From: Kingdonia uniflora
Lineage: Eukaryota; Streptophyta; Magnoliopsida; Ranunculales; Circaeasteraceae
DNA length: 64,000 bases
Direction: 5' to 3'
NCBI GenBank assembly: GCA_014058105.1
Contig: JACGCM010002394.1
Location: 1,364,001-1,428,000 of the forward strand
The position numbers and the translations under genes are program-made. This document shows positions 60,096-64,000 of this stretch, piece by piece. The notes under the pieces were generated by a model. That model searched no databases. It saw only the letters and a list, made by a program, of their open reading frames with translations, and had not been told where the DNA came from. The first letter of the stretch is position 1. Each line of letters opens with the position of its first letter.

Positions 60096-60478
60096 TCCCC
60101 CCGAGAATTGTTACTGGAAAACTGATACCACTTAATCCACAATTGAATTGAGATTAACCTAAACGAAGAAATTAAATGAAGAACAAACATAATTGGGGGA
60201 AGAATTTCCCTTTTAGATCTTTAATTGCTCAATGAATTGATTTTAATTAAATTACTCTCAAAATCTTTAATCTCTCTTGCAAAAACTTGGATTAATCTAA
60301 GATAATTTCATCTCACCTAACCTGGCCTCTTTATGAGGGTTACAAGTTACTAGTTACAAGATAGGACCATTATGCCCTTGAAACACTTAAAAATATAGAA
60401 GGAATATGATAGTTGTTCGAACGAACTCATGGGTCGTTTGAGCGACTGGCCAAATTAAGCCTAAGAAAAGCCTCAGCG

Positions 60479-60668
60479 TGAATTGATTTTCTGAGATCTC
60501 TAGGTCGTTCGAACGACTCCAATGTCGTTCAAGTGACTTGCTTATTTTTGCCTAAAAATTGCCTCAACTTAATTGAATTGATTTTCTGAGATCTCTAGGT
60601 CGTTCGAACGACTCCAATGTCGTTCAAGTGACTTGCTTATTTTTGCCTAAAAATTGTCTCAACTTAAT
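60479..60668. repeat. tandem duplication, period 95 bp, in G2 5' LTR
   Basis: Two almost identical units, each with GATCTCTAGGTCGTTCGAAC and GTCGTTCAAGTGACTTGC. Near-identity suggests a recent event relative to the element's age. Confidence 0.9.
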
Positions 60669-60910
60669 TGAATTGGTCTTATGGGAACTCTAGTTCATTC
60701 GAACATCTCTAAATATCATTCGAACAACTTGCCTATTTTTGGTAGAAAATAAACTCAGATCAAATTGGTCTTCTGGGAAATCTAGGTCGAGTAGACTCAG
60801 TTCAAATTTGTCTTATGGGAACTCCAGGTCGAATAGACTCAGCTCAAATTGGCCCAAGTCAAATAGACTCAGCTCGAATGTGTCTTCTGGGAACTCCGGG
60901 TCGTTTCTCT

Positions 60911-61413
60911 ACGAGCACCGATATTGTTCTCACTTAACCACTGCGGACCTCCTGTAACGTGAGATTTTTCTTCCTAAGAAAAAGCCTCGGTGACATGTAG
61001 AGTGAAATCTTAACTTAAAGACCATTCACTTGGCAGGATCTTAAGCGATGTGGGACTAAACTATTGGTGCTACCGTCACCGCTAATGGGCAAGGCGCCTT
61101 TCCAATACCCGCTCAGCCGGGGTGTTGCAATCCCCCCACCTTTAAGATCGAGTCGTCCCCGGCTCTGAATACCATTTTATCACGACCCCACTCTACGAAT
61201 ACCGATATCGTTCTCACTTAACCACTGCGGATCTCCTGCAGCGTGAGACTTTTCTTCCTAAGAAAAGGCCTCAGTGACATGTAGAGTGAAATCTTAACTT
61301 AAGGACCATTCACTTGGCAGGATCTTAAGCGATGTGGGACTAAACTATTGGTACTACCGTCACCGCTAATGGGCTAGGTGCATTTCCAATACCCGCTCAG
61401 CCGGGGTGTTACA
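60911..61413 (-). mobile_element. TRIM element (503 bp)
   Basis: Two direct repeats of about 220 bp (60911-61130 and 61195-61413; TGTAACACCCCGGCTGAGCG... on the minus strand) enclose only 64 bp. That interior holds a primer-like TGGTATTCAGAGCC (plus 61161-61174) and a purine tract AAAGGTGGGGGGA (plus 61131-61144) next to the second repeat, the minimal parts of an LTR retrotransposon. Flanking CTCT on both sides is the probable target duplication (the unoccupied site is visible in the 3' LTR near 55390). Non-coding. Confidence 0.85.
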
Positions 61414-61502
61414 CTCTCATATCTTGTTCGAATGACTCCAAAGTTCATTTGAACGAGTTTATGTCTTTTGAAAGGGTTCAATCTTCAGATCCACCTGGAT
61501 CA

Positions 61503-61764
61503 CTAGGCACCACTGCACAGCACCAACTTATCTTGCTCCAATCATTCTCATGTCTTATATGCCTTAGTTAGTGCATTTATGGCTGTAGTGATATTGAACT
61601 CCCCATCAACTGCAGGTTTCCAAAATATCTTGTCTTCTCCAGTAAACAAAGTTGGAAGATGATGTACAATGCTTCCCAAGTTGGGATATAACTGGTTGGG
61701 AATGGCCCATTTGCCATATGTAATAACATTTGAAGCTTTAGCATATAAGTACAAGTAGGAGTTA
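61503..61764 (-). mobile_element. LINE L1, upstream piece
   Basis: Reads VITYGKWAIPNQLYPNLGSI, GEDKIFWKPAVDGEFNITTA, then WSKISWCCAVVPM at the insertion edge: the segment between reverse transcriptase and zf-RVT in plant L1 elements. The upstream end is cut at about 61765 by the CACTA-like sequence; RT and endonuclease are not in the window. Confidence 0.82.
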
Positions 61765-62335
61765 TGTACTAACAAAAAAAGGCTTTCAACGATGGTGTTT
61801 ATCTGTTGCAAAAGGCTTTTAGCGATAGTTTTTAACCGTCAAATCTTTGTCGTTGAAGGTGGGGTCAGCAAAAGTTTGGCATTAGACAAACTCGTGGTCA
61901 AAAAGAAAAGATTTTGCGACAACTATTTTATGCCGTTATTTGTTTCGTATTTGGGATGGAAACTTTCGTTGTTAATTTTTGTTCATCACAATTTATTATA
62001 GCGCTAATTTTCATCGCTAAATCTTTTGCGCCACCAATTATTGTGACAGTAACTTTCATTGCTAATAATTTTGCATCACCATCTATTGTAACGGTAATAT
62101 TTGTCACTAAATTTTTGCATCACCATCTATTGCGGTAGTAATATTTGTCGCCAAATTTTTTGATCGCCATCTGTTACGACGGTAACATTCATCGCTAATT
62201 TTTTTTGCATCGCCATGTATTGTGACGGTAACTTTCGTTGCAATTATTTTTTCGTCGCCATCTATTGCGACGATAACTTTCGCCACTATTTTTTTTTGCA
62301 ATGCCAATTCTAACGACATTATGGTTTTGTCACCA
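61765..62335 (+). mobile_element. CACTA-like element, terminal region with 45-bp subterminal repeats
   Basis: Begins TACTAACAAAAAAAGGCTTTC, a decayed form of the CACTACAAxAAAA terminus, followed by CAACGATGG. From 61984 to about 62320 it consists of about eight units of 44-46 bp, each like CATCGCCATCTATTGxGACGGTAACTTTCGTCGC then a T-rich stretch. Such arrays are subterminal repeats bound by CACTA transposases. The opposite terminus was not found. No transposase. Confidence 0.65.
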
Positions 62336-64000
62336 AAAAAAGTTATGACTCATGTATATGCTAAAATAAGCATCATAAGAAAAATAGTCTTCCAAATAAA
62401 TGGGAAATATAATTTATATTACAAAAGTGAAGTCCAAGCCGTATTTGTATAAACATTTTACAATATTTGTCTCATGAAACTCTAAAGCACTCATGCTCGA
62501 TCCTTCATTTATCATATTTGATTTGCTCATTTGTCCATCTTCCAATAGTCCTATGGTCATGCATTATTCCCCAATAGTTCCTGTTATATCGACCATGTAC
62601 ACAAAGTTGATAAATAATTACCGAAGTAAAGAGAATTAAGTGATGAAATGCCATATAATTGTGTGCATCTCTTAATAATGTGCCCTGCATAAACACCAAG
62701 AAAGGCATGCAGAAGCAGTCCACTATTTTATATTCATAGTAAAAATATTGATAAGAATGTCGTTTGAAGCAGTCCATAAAGTTGATTATAATGTGCCCCT
62801 CTATCGATTCTATTTTACCAAAAGCATGTCATTAACTAAGTTCAAAAATATCTTCCTAAAAGTAAATGATATTTACCTAGATATCACCAGCAGATGTCAC
62901 GTTGGAATCCCAATAAGAGAAATCAGATATTAGGTGTTCTTCTTGCTCTGCTCCAACAATGAGAGGTAGCTGGAACTTCATCATTTCTTCATTACCGCTT
63001 GACACTCTCTCAATTGACTCACCTTGGTACTGACAAAACAATAGCACTAGGCAATCAATATAACTTCAAAACCAAATAATAATCTTCCAACTAATACAAT
63101 CAGCTACTTGTATACCTCATTTGATTTCAGGAAGTGCTGATCACAACTCTGACATCTACAATTTCAAACTCTAGTATTTTCAGTTTGGGTACCATCTTTC
63201 AAATAGAATCCTTCCTTCTTTAGGAACAAAAAATCTTCCTCGACTTCAGGAATATCTTTTAACACAATTTGCCTGTTCACATAAGTTATCAACCTTTTCC
63301 TGCATGCTTTAGCTTAGAAGCTTTTCCTGTAAATATTACAGTAAAAATATCCAAGAAAGGCATTTAGAAGAAGCCCACAAAGTTGATAATAATGTGTCCC
63401 ACATCTAGCTACCAAAACTCTGTACTCTCATTCCATCCATAAGCAATCTGGGGCTCTAGCAATATGCTTTTTAAATGCGTTTGAAGTTGGATCTTCAACC
63501 CAATACTCAAGCACACATAACAAATGTCCTAAGAAATTATAAACAATATTTAAGTGTCAGGCAAAAAAAAAACTAGGTTGAAATTTGATTATGTAAAGAA
63601 CTACTTCTTTCTTACGTTCTCGTGAAAACATGGTGTCTAACATCCTCGTAATGTATAAGATGAAGACCTCATAGGAGGTTTTTTGGTCCTCTAACAAAAT
63701 ACCCGCTCAAAGTATGGTTGTCAAATTGTAACACGAATGAGTGGGATCGAATCTACTGGGAGGTTGGGGAAAATAAATACTTTCTAGGCCGAATAAGGTT
63801 TTATAAGAGATCTATTGAAAAGAAATAAATAAAACAAACAATTAACAAGAGAATAGCTACGACAAGAATTTGGCCCAACCAAAGCAATATAGCTATCAAG
63901 TAGTTTTACTAGGTGGATTATCCATATCAAAATTCCTTGGTAATGCATTTTCTATGTAAACGACAACCCTAGATCCATGGTTAGGCATCTAGGATTTGGT
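62336..64000. other. unassigned region with a duplicated coding-like segment
   Basis: A phrase of about 50 bp (AAGAAAGGCATxxAGAAGxAGxCCAC...AAAGTTGATxATAATGTGxCCC) occurs near 62696-62803 (in two blocks) and near 63354-63402. On the minus strand it reads GHIIINF followed by diverging residues. KDIPEVEEDFLFLKKEGFYL reads on minus near 63200-63260. I do not recognise the family; it could be exons of a decayed gene. The stretch from 63690 includes GAGTGGGATCGAATCTACTGGGAGG, a phrase found in some retroelement spacers. Confidence 0.35.

Larger units (their letters stand above)
54682..61502 (-). mobile_element. gypsy retrotransposon G2 (same family as G1), complete but decayed
   Basis: LTRs 54682-55478 (3') and 60133-61502 (5', enlarged by a nested TRIM). 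Both run TRATCC...GGATTA. Flanking words ATAGG (54677-54681) and CTAGG (61503-61507) match at four of five bases. The order gag, protease, RT, RNase H, integrase on the minus strand and high similarity to G1 define the family. Joining the flanks restores LINE L1. Stops occur in each domain. Confidence 0.9.
60133..61502 (-). repeat. 5' LTR of gypsy G2 (contains a TRIM)
   Basis: 1370 bp including about 507 bp of nested TRIM and duplication. The primer site next to it (plus 60120-60130) begins TGGTATCAG and then departs from consensus. Contains a recent tandem duplication at 60479-60668. Confidence 0.87.

Noticed and set aside
1..64000. tRNA, rRNA genes, CRISPR arrays, operons
   Set aside because: Looked for B-box-like GGTTCGAATCC, rRNA core words and regular spaced repeats. 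TTCGAA words present lie in LTRs and lack a tRNA fold; other repeats are transposon subterminal or minisatellite arrays.

Overview
The window looks like transposon-rich nuclear DNA of a flowering plant, probably a dicot. The evidence is AT-rich sequence, Ty1/copia and Ty3/gypsy polyproteins primed by initiator-Met tRNA, a LINE with a plant-type zinc-knuckle and RNase H tail, a Helitron carrying a replication protein A gene, and decayed plant gene families (plant mobile domain, B3 of the DUF313 type, F-box/LRR, serine carboxypeptidase-like, WEB/DUF827). I found no intact gene: every recognisable coding stretch has stops, frameshifts or insertions. The species cannot be named from the sequence alone.

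Layout. 0.9-3.2 kb (-): plant-mobile-domain pseudogene bordered by clusters of the octamer TCGACAAT. 4.7-5.05 kb (-): LTR remnant. 5.5-6.6 kb (+): B3-domain pseudogene. 6.8-11.5 kb: mostly non-coding, with a 65-bp minisatellite and a possible prolamin-like/ECA1 fragment. 11.6-26.4 kb: a three-level nest, in which a copia element (+) was split in its reverse transcriptase by a gypsy element (+, 14905-25058), itself split between gag and protease by a 4.6-kb solo LTR (16589-21206). 26.4-28.15 kb: a short non-autonomous LTR element. 28.35-33.93 kb (-): a complete but decayed copia element with a perfect GAGAT target duplication. 35.4-36.06 kb (-): F-box/LRR pseudogene.

37.4-61.8 kb is one LINE (-) cut into three pieces. 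The upstream piece (61503-61764) is separated from the middle piece (54198-54681) by a gypsy element (-, 54682-61502), whose 5' LTR holds a small TRIM element. The middle piece is separated from the 3' piece with its A-tail (37395-37949) by a solo LTR (37950-54197). That LTR was opened by a 15.5-kb Helitron (-, 38481-53941). The Helitron holds an RPA70-like gene interrupted in its zinc ribbon by a 4.5-kb solo LTR (40196-44718, TSD TTGGA), of the same family as the one at 16.6 kb but in the opposite orientation. It also carries apparent captured pieces of a WEB-family gene and a serine carboxypeptidase-like gene. 61.8-62.3 kb: a CACTA-like subterminal repeat array. 62.3-64 kb: unassigned.

The genes do not form a pathway; what the window records is an insertion history. 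A notable shared feature is that LTRs from several unrelated families here are studded with TTCGAA-centred words, often the palindrome GTCGTTCGAACGAC.
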